Shown: one piece after another, positions 34,377-42,079 of the stretch
How the letters are laid out: each line of letters begins with the position of its first letter
Numbering within the stretch: position 1 is the first letter of the stretch
NCBI RefSeq assembly: GCF_015244565.1
Contig: NZ_JABCQG010000016.1
Span: forward strand, 1-63,783
Length of the DNA: 63,783 bases
Direction of reading: 5' to 3'
From: Gluconobacter vitians
Lineage (GTDB): Bacteria; Pseudomonadota; Alphaproteobacteria; Acetobacterales; Acetobacteraceae
The notes under the pieces: generated by a model
Databases searched by the model: none
What the model was told of the DNA's origin: nothing
The model's input: the letters and a program-made list of their open reading frames with translations, nothing else
Translations under genes and position numbers: made by a program

Positions 34377-36017
34377 TTATTTGGCCTTCTTTTTCTTGCC
34401 TTTTGAACGCTTTTCCTTTGCCGCGCTCTGGGATGGCGCGGATGTTCCGCCGCGGGCGCGCTCAATAACAAACTTTGCGTAATCATCCATGTCGCCATCG
34501 AAGGGGACGATCTGATTGTCCGCAGCAAGCCACAGACGGTCCGCGACCAGTTCCATGAGCGAGCGGTCATGGGTGATGAGGATGACCGCACCTTCGTAAC
34601 TGTTCAGGGCGTCCAGCAGGGCGCGCCGGCTGTCGATGTCCAGATGGTTGGTCGGCTCATCGAGGATCAGCAGATGCGGTGCGGCCATGGCGACCATGTT
34701 CAGCAACAGGCGTGCGCGCTCGCCACCGGACAGGGCCTCGACCTTGGTGCCCTGTTTTTCAAAATGGATGCCGAACTGCGCCAGACGGGAGCGATGGGAC
34801 TGATCGCTGTCCGTCGGGCGTGCCTCGCGCATGATATCGAGCGGGGTCTGTTCGGGATCGAGCGCCTCGATCTGATGCTGATGGAACCAGCCGACCTCGA
34901 TGCGGGGGGAGCGGGAGACTTCCCCGGAGCGGACTTCGAGAGCGCCAGCGATCATTTTCGCAAAGGTGGATTTGCCGGCACCGTTGACGCCTAGCAGACC
35001 GATACGGTCATCCACGTCCAGCCTGAGGTTCAGATCGCGCAGGATGGCCGGATCGTCGCCATAGCCGACTTCCACATTCTCCAGCCGGATCAGCGGCGGT
35101 GCCAGCGGACGAGCGGGCGAGGGCAGCAGGAACGGTGAGACCGAAGCCTCGATCGTGGTTTCGATCGGGGCCAGCTTGGCGAGGCGTTTGACGCGGCTCT
35201 GCGCCTGTGCGGCTTTGGCGGCCGAGGCCTTGAAGCGGTCCACGAAAGACTGCAGATGGGCGCGCTCGGCTTCCTGCTTGGCGCGGGTGGCGCTTTGCAG
35301 GCGGATCTTCTCGGCGCGCTGGCGCTCGAAATCGTCGTATCCGCCGGTATAGAGTTCCAGCTTGCCTTCCGTGACATGCAGCGTGAAATCGACGGAATTG
35401 TTCAGCAGTTCGCGGTCATGGCTGATGATGAGCGCGGAATGCGGATAGCGGGCAAGGCGCGCTTCCAGCCACAGGGCACCTTCGAGATCGAGATAGTTCG
35501 TCGGCTCATCGAGCAGCAGCAGGTCAGGTTCGGCGAAAAGTGCGGCGGCGAGCGCCACGCGCATCCGCCAGCCGCCGGAGAATTCGGCCATCGGGCGATC
35601 GAGGTCGGCTGTGGAGAAGCCCAGACCGTTGAGAATTTCCGCAGCGCGGGAAGGGGCGCTGTCGGCATCGATTTCGATCAGGCGCATCCAGATATCGCCC
35701 ATCCGCTCCGGATCGGCCGTTTCCAGCTCGGCCATGAGGGCCGCGCGTTCCGTATCGGCCGCGAGGATCGTGTCGATCAGGCTGATGGGGGTGGCGGGGT
35801 GTTCCTGATCCACGGTCGCCACGCGGGCGGCGCGGGGGATGACGATCTCACCGGAATCCGGCTGAAGCTCGCCCTTGATCAGTTTGAAAAGTGTGGATTT
35901 CCCGACGCCGTTCCGGCCGACCAGAGACACCTTGGACGGGTTGGGCAGGTTGGCGCTTGCACGATTGAAGAACTGTCGTCCCCAGGCGTTGAAGACAAGG
36001 TTTTCGATCTGAAGCAT
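34377..36017 (-). CDS. ABC-F family ATPase (YheS/Uup-like ribosome factor)
   Basis: A 546-residue protein with two ABC cassettes and no membrane segments. The first has GRNGVGKSTLFKL and EFSGGWRMRVALA; the second has GVNGAGKSTFAK and LSGGERARLLL. Both Walker B regions read LLLDEPTNYLD or LILDEPTNHLD. The basic helical linker between them (about 235-285) inserts into the ribosomal E site in this family. The C terminus is a Lys-rich tail (SKGKKKKAK). It has a translation-related role and is probably not a transporter; any antibiotic protection is not shown by sequence. Confidence 0.93.
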   Translation of the reverse strand: MLQIENLVFNAWGRQFFNRASANLPNPSKVSLVGRNGVGKSTLFKLIKGELQPDSGEIVIPRAARVATVDQEHPATPISLIDTILAADTERAALMAELETADPERMGDIWMRLIEIDADSAPSRAAEILNGLGFSTADLDRPMAEFSGGWRMRVALAAALFAEPDLLLLDEPTNYLDLEGALWLEARLARYPHSALIISHDRELLNNSVDFTLHVTEGKLELYTGGYDDFERQRAEKIRLQSATRAKQEAERAHLQSFVDRFKASAAKAAQAQSRVKRLAKLAPIETTIEASVSPFLLPSPARPLAPPLIRLENVEVGYGDDPAILRDLNLRLDVDDRIGLLGVNGAGKSTFAKMIAGALEVRSGEVSRSPRIEVGWFHQHQIEALDPEQTPLDIMREARPTDSDQSHRSRLAQFGIHFEKQGTKVEALSGGERARLLLNMVAMAAPHLLILDEPTNHLDIDSRRALLDALNSYEGAVILITHDRSLMELVADRLWLAADNQIVPFDGDMDDYAKFVIERARGGTSAPSQSAAKEKRSKGKKKKAK

Positions 36018-36087
36018 GGGGCAGGATGGTCCGGTGGCGGTAAAACGGGAGCGCCATCCCTATAACAGTTTGACCGCCCCGGACAGG

Positions 36088-36114
36088 GACGAGGCGGATC
36101 TTTTCCGCCTCGTC
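36088..36114 (-). terminator. Strong hairpin after the M1 aminopeptidase gene
   Basis: GACGAGGCGGA and TCCGCCTCGTC form a perfect 11 base-pair stem with a 5-base loop, 13 bases after the M1 stop codon on the minus strand. No T tract follows, so it is an unusual terminator or an mRNA 3'-end stabiliser. Confidence 0.55.
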
Positions 36115-36126
36115 TGGGTGTTGTTG

Positions 36127-38763
36127 TCAGTGGGTGTGGGCGGCAAGCCAGTCATGGATCTGGCTCTGGGTCGCCTGAACCGCTTCCTGACGGGCGGCAA
36201 CGGTGTTGAGGGCATGGGCCGTGGCAATCTTGGCGCCGGTCGTCTTGCTGGAAGACGGATCCTTCTGAAGCTCAGTCAGGATTTCCGGATTGTTGGAATG
36301 TCCTGCGATGGCCGGCAGGAACCCGTCCTGTGACCAAGGGGCCAGATGCGTGCGGATCTCGGCCTCATGCTGGCGGACCAGCTTCCAGACGAGGTCCGGA
36401 TTTTCGCTGGCAGAGGCGACCTGTGACAGTGCCATGGAAATACGGCCGTTCGGAATGGCGCCGCTATAGGCCAGTTCCACATTGCGACGGATCAGGTCAG
36501 GATCCGTGGCGTTGGCGAGGGCCTGGAACAGGCGGAGCTTGAGTTCGGTCGCCTGGGTGTCACGGACCTTCTTGGCCATGATCTCGTAGGTTGCGGCGTC
36601 GGTATGCTTCATCGCAAGGGCCGAAACCGTACCGACCAGATCGGGACGCAGGGAGGCCGGGTTTTTCAGCCAGATTGCGAAACGGCGCTTGGCTTCGGCC
36701 AATACGGCCGGATCATTGAAGGTGCCGAGTGCCGAGATGACGGACGGGCGCAGCATTGTGTCCAGCACGCTTTCATGCGGCTTCTGGTCCCAGCCGAGAC
36801 GCTTCAGAACCGGGGCAAGGCGGCTGCGGGCATAGGCCTGGAATGCAGGGCGGTCCGGGCTGCCGATTTCATAGAAATCGAGCGTTTCCAGCTTGCCGAT
36901 GATTTCCTCGAGCGTGGCAATGTCGGTCTCATGCGCGGCGGTCAGCCGGTCCACGAGGTCGAAATAGGAAGACAGCGCGCCATGCCCGGCCCGGAACTGC
37001 GCGAACTGGTCGCCAAGAATGTTGGCGCGGTCCACGGGAGCAAATTTTGAGATCGATGCGGCGATCGGGGCGAAGGCAGCATCGTCGTAATGCACGCGGT
37101 AATATCCGCTCTCGCCCAGATCGAGCTTGAGGGGCGCATTGCAGCGGGACAGGGTGAAGGTGGCGGGTTCCGCACCCAGCACCAGCTTCCTGGTCTCAAG
37201 GCCGGGGCCGCCTGCGACAACCGGAATGTTCCAGGTCAGGGCCTTCGCATTCGGGTCGTGGATCGTAAAGCGGCTCTGCGTCAGGGTGTAGGTCGTCTGG
37301 CCGTTCTTGCAGATTGCCGCGACATTGACCTGCGGAATACCGGGCTGTTCGGTAAAGCTGCGGGCAACCTTGCCGACATCCTGTCCCGATGTGCCGGAGA
37401 GCGCGTTCCACAGATCCTGACTGGTCGCGTTGCCGAAGGCATGGGCCTTCATATAGGCGCGCATCCCGTCGCGGAAATGGTCTTCACCAAGCCAGCCTTC
37501 CATCATGCGGATGACCAGTTCGCCCTTGCCGTAGCTGATCCCGTCAAATGCGGAATTGGCTTCGCTGACATTGTGGATGACCTGCTGGATCGGATGGGTC
37601 GTGGACAGGGCGTCCGTGGCCATCGTGGCTTCGCGGGTTTCGTGCTGGCGCGGCCAGATGTCCCAGTCGGGGTTCATCTTGTCGGTCGCCTTGATCTCCA
37701 TCCAGGAGGCAAAGCCCTCGTTCAGCCAGATATTGTCCCACCAGCCCATGGTCACCAGATCGCCGGACCACTGATGCGCCATTTCATGCGCAACGACTTC
37801 ATAGATCAGCTCGCGGGTGCGTGGCGTGCTGTTCTTCGGATCGAACAGCAGGACGTTGTCGATATAGGTCAGCGCGCCCCAGTTCTCCATCGCGCCAGCC
37901 TGATAGTTGCCGGGGATGGCCAGCATATCCATCTTCGGCAGCGGATACTTGATGCCGAAATAGTCGTTGTAATAGGGCAGGATCTTCTCTGCGGCGCCCA
38001 GTGCATAGGTCCCCTGGCTCTCGAGACCGCTCGGCGCGAAGACGCGGATTGGCGTGCCGTCCGCCTTGCCGTCAACGGAGGCCATGTCACCGGCCACCAG
38101 CGCGAGCAGGTAGCTCGACATGCGCGGGGTCGGGCTGAAGGAGACGCGCTTCGTCTTGGCGTCCTGCTGCGTCGTGCCGATGATCGGCATGTTGCTGACA
38201 GCCGCGTATTCGAAGGGCAGCGTGACGTTCAGCTGGTAGGTTGCTTTGAAGGCTGGCTCGTCCCAGCCCGGGAACATCCGACGTGCGTCTGCGACTTCGA
38301 ACTGCGTGACCAGCATCCGCTTCGGCTTGCCGGCCGGGTCGGTGTAGTCGTCAATATAGATGCCGTTCGGTGTTTTCAGGATCGGCCCGGAATACTTGAT
38401 GGCCAGCGTGTGGACACCGGCCGGAACGGGGGCCGGGAAATGCAGGGTAACGGTTTCCGCGGCATCATCCTGACGGATCTCGGCCTTCTGCGAATTGTCC
38501 AGAAGCGCGCTGGCCAGTTTGAGGCCTGCCTGATTGAGCGTGACATCCGCAGTCGGGCTCTTAACCTCGACGCGGACAATTTCATCGCCCTGAAGCGTCA
38601 GATGCTCCATGTCCGTCGTCAGATCAATGATGTAATCCGTCGGTACGACAGTCTTCGGCAGCTGACCCGGTGTGGTGTCGAAGGAGAACGTGCCTTCGGC
38701 ATGGGCGGGAAGCGCGAGGGGCAGTCCTGCAAGCAGGGTTGTCAGAACGAGAAAGCGGCGCAT
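36127..38763 (-). CDS. Exported M1 family aminopeptidase
   Basis: A zinc aminopeptidase of 878 residues. The signal peptide ends near ALPAHAEG. The exopeptidase motif is GAMENWGALTY, and the zinc motif is HEMAHQWSGDLVT with the distant Glu in LNEGFASWME. A beta-sandwich N-terminal domain and an ERAP-type helical C-terminal domain complete the family layout. ATG 38763 has AAGGA 10 bases upstream; an in-frame TTG lies at 38772. With the M3 and M28 genes, it makes a third exported peptidase within 15 kb. Confidence 0.94.
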   Translation of the reverse strand: MRRFLVLTTLLAGLPLALPAHAEGTFSFDTTPGQLPKTVVPTDYIIDLTTDMEHLTLQGDEIVRVEVKSPTADVTLNQAGLKLASALLDNSQKAEIRQDDAAETVTLHFPAPVPAGVHTLAIKYSGPILKTPNGIYIDDYTDPAGKPKRMLVTQFEVADARRMFPGWDEPAFKATYQLNVTLPFEYAAVSNMPIIGTTQQDAKTKRVSFSPTPRMSSYLLALVAGDMASVDGKADGTPIRVFAPSGLESQGTYALGAAEKILPYYNDYFGIKYPLPKMDMLAIPGNYQAGAMENWGALTYIDNVLLFDPKNSTPRTRELIYEVVAHEMAHQWSGDLVTMGWWDNIWLNEGFASWMEIKATDKMNPDWDIWPRQHETREATMATDALSTTHPIQQVIHNVSEANSAFDGISYGKGELVIRMMEGWLGEDHFRDGMRAYMKAHAFGNATSQDLWNALSGTSGQDVGKVARSFTEQPGIPQVNVAAICKNGQTTYTLTQSRFTIHDPNAKALTWNIPVVAGGPGLETRKLVLGAEPATFTLSRCNAPLKLDLGESGYYRVHYDDAAFAPIAASISKFAPVDRANILGDQFAQFRAGHGALSSYFDLVDRLTAAHETDIATLEEIIGKLETLDFYEIGSPDRPAFQAYARSRLAPVLKRLGWDQKPHESVLDTMLRPSVISALGTFNDPAVLAEAKRRFAIWLKNPASLRPDLVGTVSALAMKHTDAATYEIMAKKVRDTQATELKLRLFQALANATDPDLIRRNVELAYSGAIPNGRISMALSQVASASENPDLVWKLVRQHEAEIRTHLAPWSQDGFLPAIAGHSNNPEILTELQKDPSSSKTTGAKIATAHALNTVAARQEAVQATQSQIHDWLAAHTH

Positions 38764-38901
38764 CAAACGCAATTCCTTGAAACAGTCGGATGGGGCAACG
38801 GAACAGGCCGTTCGCTTTTGTTACGGTTACGGTGGCATAGCCCTGTCATGCGGGAAAGTGTCCGTCCCTAAAAACCTTGTCATCTGGGACGCTCTCCAGA
38901 C

Positions 38902-38907
38902 TTGACA
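38902..38907 (+). promoter_or_regulatory. Consensus -35 element for the riboswitch transcript
   Basis: TTGACA is a perfect sigma-70 -35 box. A 17-base spacer leads to a weak -10 position near 38925-38930, which would put the transcript start just before the aptamer at 38941. Confidence 0.45.
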
Positions 38908-38940
38908 GATCAGGGAGCGCCGGGCTCTTTTGGACGCAGA

Positions 38941-39003
38941 GGGCAATGGATTCTGCCTGACCGGTCCCGGTCAAACCGCTTCACCCGGAAGCTGATGATT
39001 CCT
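38941..39003 (+). ncRNA. Fluoride riboswitch (crcB motif) aptamer
   Basis: Matches the crcB motif in order. The 5' hairpin is GGCA-ATGGATTC-TGCC (38942-38957). A small optional hairpin GACCG/CGGTC lies at 38959-38972. Then come AAACCGC, the stem GCTTC/GAAGC (38978-38992) and the 3' segment TGATGATTCCT, which pairs back with GGATTC of the first loop through one U-U mismatch. The conserved AUGG, AACCGC and GCUGAUGA blocks are all present. It sits directly before a CLC-F type fluoride exporter, the expected target. Recognition is from memory of the motif, not a model search. Confidence 0.85.
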
Positions 39004-39032
39004 GTCAAACGTCCATTAGGACATGACAGGAG
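39001..39032 (+). promoter_or_regulatory. Expression platform of the fluoride riboswitch
   Basis: CCTGTC (39001-39006) can pair with GACAGG (39025-39030), around an inner GTCC-ATTA-GGAC hairpin. This would hide the Shine-Dalgarno AGGAG at 39028-39032. CCT at 39001-39003 is also the 3' strand of the aptamer, so ligand binding and sequestration should be mutually exclusive, which gives translational switching on by fluoride. Confidence 0.75.
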
Positions 39033-39036
39033 AATT

Positions 39037-40386
39037 GTGTCCGTTATGCGTGAAGTTCAGACTCAGCCCGTACTGTCCCGTATCATCGCACTGTGTTGCC
39101 TGAGTGGCATTCTGGCCGTGCTCTCGGTGTGCATCGGCAGTGCCTGTGCCCTATTTCTCTGGCTTCTGGAACTCGCCACATCCTGCCGGATCGACCATCC
39201 GGCCCTGCTGTTTGGCCTTCCGGTCGCCGGTGTGGCCGTCGGGCTGTGTTATTTCTGGTTCGGGCGGAATGTTGTGGCCGGTGCGAACCTGATTGTGGAC
39301 GAGATCCATAAGCCGGGGGCGGGCGTTCAGCTCCGGTTGGCGCCGCTCGTTCTGCTTGCAACGGTCGTGAGCCATCTCTTCGGAGCTTCTGTCGGGCGGG
39401 AAGGGACGGCGATACAGGTTGGCGGCAGTCTGGCCAGTGCCACGGCCCGGCTGTTCAGGCTGCGGGGTCCGGAAACCTGCGTTCTGCTGACCTGCGGTAT
39501 TGCCGCGGGGTTTGGCGCTGTGTTCGGAACACCCATCGCAGGCGCGGTGTTCGCGCTGGAAGTCCTGACACTGGGACAGGTTGACTACCGGTTCCTTGTT
39601 CCCGCCGCCCTGTCATCCATCATTGCGGACTGGTCCTGCCGTGCGTGGGGGATCCATCATGCGTCTTATCCCCTCGTGTTTCAGGGCACCCTGAATTCGG
39701 ATGGTTCGGTTTCTCACGTCGATCTTGGACTGATGGTACGGATTGCGATAGCGGCGGTGGCGTTCGGCCTGATGAGCCGGATTTTCGCCGAGAGTGTGCA
39801 CCGTCTGGCCGCTGTTATGAAAAAAATTTGTCCTACGGCATGGCTGCGTCCGGCCATCGGCGGCATCCTGACCATCCTGCTGGTCGCACTGGTTGGAAGC
39901 CGGGATTATCTGGGGCTGGGCGTCCTGCCTCCGGAGCCGGGCGGAGCATCCATTGTCACCTTCTTCGGCCCTGACATCTATCCCTGGTCCTGGTTCTGGA
40001 AGCTGGTCTTCACGGTCACAGTGCTGGCGACAGGGTTCAAGGGCGGGGAAGTCACGCCGCTGTTCTTTCTTGGTGCAGCAACAGGAAACGTTCTGGCGCC
40101 GCTTCTGCATGTACCGGTCGATCTGCTGGCGGCTGTTGGCTTTGTGGCGGTTTTTGCCGGTGCTGCGAACACGCCGGTGGCCTGTATGCTCATGGGTGTC
40201 GAACTGTTTGGCGGGGCGGATATCGTCTATTTCGCGACCGGCTGCTTCGTGGCCTATGTCTGTTCCGGCCATACCGGCATCTACCTGTCCCAGCGGATCG
40301 GCACTCCCAAAAGCCGCTTCAGGGATGCGATCTGCGGTATGACCCTCCGTGAGGCCAGAGTACCGCAGACCGGCAAGGAAAACTGA
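39037..40386 (+). CDS. CLC-F type fluoride/proton antiporter
   Basis: A 449-residue CLC family membrane protein. The chloride-type signatures are replaced by CLC-F ones: GANLIVDEIH in place of GSGIPE, GREGTAIQ with the gating Glu in place of GKEGP, and GFKGGEVTPLF in the N-helix region. CLC-F proteins expel fluoride in exchange for protons. An apparent fluoride riboswitch precedes it. The frame is open to 38902, but the riboswitch occupies that part, so the start is GTG 39037 (AGGAG 4 bases upstream) or ATG 39046. It is divergent from the M1 aminopeptidase gene. Confidence 0.88.
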   Translation: MSVMREVQTQPVLSRIIALCCLSGILAVLSVCIGSACALFLWLLELATSCRIDHPALLFGLPVAGVAVGLCYFWFGRNVVAGANLIVDEIHKPGAGVQLRLAPLVLLATVVSHLFGASVGREGTAIQVGGSLASATARLFRLRGPETCVLLTCGIAAGFGAVFGTPIAGAVFALEVLTLGQVDYRFLVPAALSSIIADWSCRAWGIHHASYPLVFQGTLNSDGSVSHVDLGLMVRIAIAAVAFGLMSRIFAESVHRLAAVMKKICPTAWLRPAIGGILTILLVALVGSRDYLGLGVLPPEPGGASIVTFFGPDIYPWSWFWKLVFTVTVLATGFKGGEVTPLFFLGAATGNVLAPLLHVPVDLLAAVGFVAVFAGAANTPVACMLMGVELFGGADIVYFATGCFVAYVCSGHTGIYLSQRIGTPKSRFRDAICGMTLREARVPQTGKEN

Positions 40387-40393
40387 CTGACGC

Positions 40394-41743
40394 TTACCTT
40401 TTGCGCGCAGGCTGCGAAAGCGCCATGACCAGTGCCGCAATCCAGCCGATGACGGTCCAGCCCAGCAGGATGGTGATCATGGCAACACGGTGCTGATTGG
40501 GCGTGTTGCGGCGATAGGCAATCAGGAGCGGGACGAGGTACAGCACCAGACCGAGGCCTGCGAGAACAGGAAAAAGTGCTCCCGATTTTGCAACAAGTCC
40601 CGAAGGTGGGACTGCCTGATCCGTTTCAGGGGGCTTGGCCGCGGCAGAAGACGGGGACGAATTGCCGCTCTGTGCTGATTCAGAGGTGGGAGGCGCAGGC
40701 ACCGGCTGCGGTTCGGCTGGGACGGGTTTTCGGGTTTCGGTTACAGAGGCGACCTGTTCTGGCGTGATGTAGCCGTTTTGCTGGAGGAAGGCCGCCAGCG
40801 CCTGCGGGAAAGGCAACAGCTCTTTCTCCTGCGAGGAGCAGGCATGGCCGTTCTGTTTCTCTGCGGCAGGTTTGAGGTCGCATGCTGACAAGCCGAACCC
40901 GGACGCTTTTGTGGACTGTGCATGCGCCAGCATGTCACGCCAGCCCTCGGCAAATTCTCCCAGATTGGCTCTGGTCGCGACTTCATAAGCCAGGAATCCA
41001 TTGGGTTCGAAACGCCCTGCCTGGATCCATTTGCGCCGTCTGTTCGACAGATCGTCTCTCAGATAATTCCGGTAAGCCGGGTCGCGGGTGACGTTCTCAA
41101 GCACCCCGTCATGATACCGTGAGATCACGACAGGCGCTTCCGATCCGGCATGGGACGCAAAAGCATAAAGAAAGGACTGATCGACCGTCAGGATTTCTTC
41201 CTGGCCGTTACCGGCAATATCCACGACATCCGGTTCGCCATCTCCATCCAGTGCTCCCAGTTCAAGATGGGCCCAGCGCCCGTCTGGACGCAGATCGAAA
41301 ATGGATGTGAGCGAACAGCAATGGGCACCGCCCGTGTAAGCGGACACCATGACCTGAGGGAACGGGGAAGACGCGTCCAGTTGACGGAACGACATTTTCA
41401 GCTGCGCCATTCCATCATCCTCAGTGCCGTAAGGAGACAGCGGAAAGGAGACGGGGCGGGAATGAGCATTGCCAGGTGTACGAAGTGTCAGGAATGCCAG
41501 GCTGCAGGGCGAGGTTGGATTGGAGTCAGCATCACTCCAGATCACCGGAATTTTGCATTTCGCAGTACGCCTGACATCCAGGGCTGCAACGATCCCATGT
41601 GTAGAAAGAGCGGCATGCGAACCGTTTTCCAGTTTCGTCTGGGCAATGGGGGACAGAGGTCGGGGTGCCGCGGCACATGGCAAGACACCAGCCAACGCAA
41701 CTGTCAGAGCAGCACCCGTAACCAAGTTTTTTGGCGTAATAAT
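40394..41743 (-). CDS. Exported protein with C-terminal superinfection-immunity-like membrane domain
   Basis: About 449 residues. A signal-like N terminus (KNLVTGAALTVALAGVLPCAAAP) is followed by a soluble domain with YTGGAHCCSLTSIFDL and LDGDGEPDVVDIAGNGQEEIL (a calcium-like Asp/Gly loop), and a Pro/Ser-rich linker. The two-helix C-terminal domain (VLYLVPLLIAYRRN then ITILLGWTVIGWIAALVMAL) resembles Imm_superinfect (T4 Imm-like). No normal start codon fits. ATT 41743 has AGGGGA 6 bases upstream and gives a good signal peptide, whereas ATG 41845 lacks a ribosome site and TTG 41725 lacks the basic n-region. Function unknown. Confidence 0.7.
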   Translation of the reverse strand: MITPKNLVTGAALTVALAGVLPCAAAPRPLSPIAQTKLENGSHAALSTHGIVAALDVRRTAKCKIPVIWSDADSNPTSPCSLAFLTLRTPGNAHSRPVSFPLSPYGTEDDGMAQLKMSFRQLDASSPFPQVMVSAYTGGAHCCSLTSIFDLRPDGRWAHLELGALDGDGEPDVVDIAGNGQEEILTVDQSFLYAFASHAGSEAPVVISRYHDGVLENVTRDPAYRNYLRDDLSNRRRKWIQAGRFEPNGFLAYEVATRANLGEFAEGWRDMLAHAQSTKASGFGLSACDLKPAAEKQNGHACSSQEKELLPFPQALAAFLQQNGYITPEQVASVTETRKPVPAEPQPVPAPPTSESAQSGNSSPSSAAAKPPETDQAVPPSGLVAKSGALFPVLAGLGLVLYLVPLLIAYRRNTPNQHRVAMITILLGWTVIGWIAALVMALSQPARKR

Positions 41744-42079
41744 CGGTTGTCCCCTGTCGTATTGTGTAATGATTGATCGGTCTGAATTCAGATAAATCTG
41801 AGTGTCCGGTAACAACGTTCCGAGCACAATCCCGGTTTTCGCCATCTGGCAGGAACGTTTGCAGGATGTTCTTTTTCTTCTGTGTGGCGGGGTGGCTTGA
41901 AATGGAAAGACATGAAACACTTAAATAAAAATGCAAATGTTCGTATGTAGAGCACTTTCGGAAAGAAAAAGTGATGAGGGTTTGGAAGGGAATATAAGAA
42001 CTTACCCTCTGTAATATTGTTCTGACGTCTGGTTCCGGCACCTGGATGGTTTTCCGTCCTTTATGTGAGGGCAGTACAG
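41744..42079. other. Divergent intergenic region upstream of the cyclic glucan synthase
   Basis: AT-rich compared with its surroundings, with no convincing gene. It must hold promoters for both flanking genes. A TGTAATATTG stretch near 42011-42020 could be the -10 region of the glucan synthase gene, but no matching -35 is obvious. Confidence 0.45.

Noticed and set aside
38902-39036. N-terminal extension of the CLC-F protein
   Set aside because: The open frame continues upstream, but these bases form the riboswitch and its expression platform, and the translated sequence is not CLC-like.
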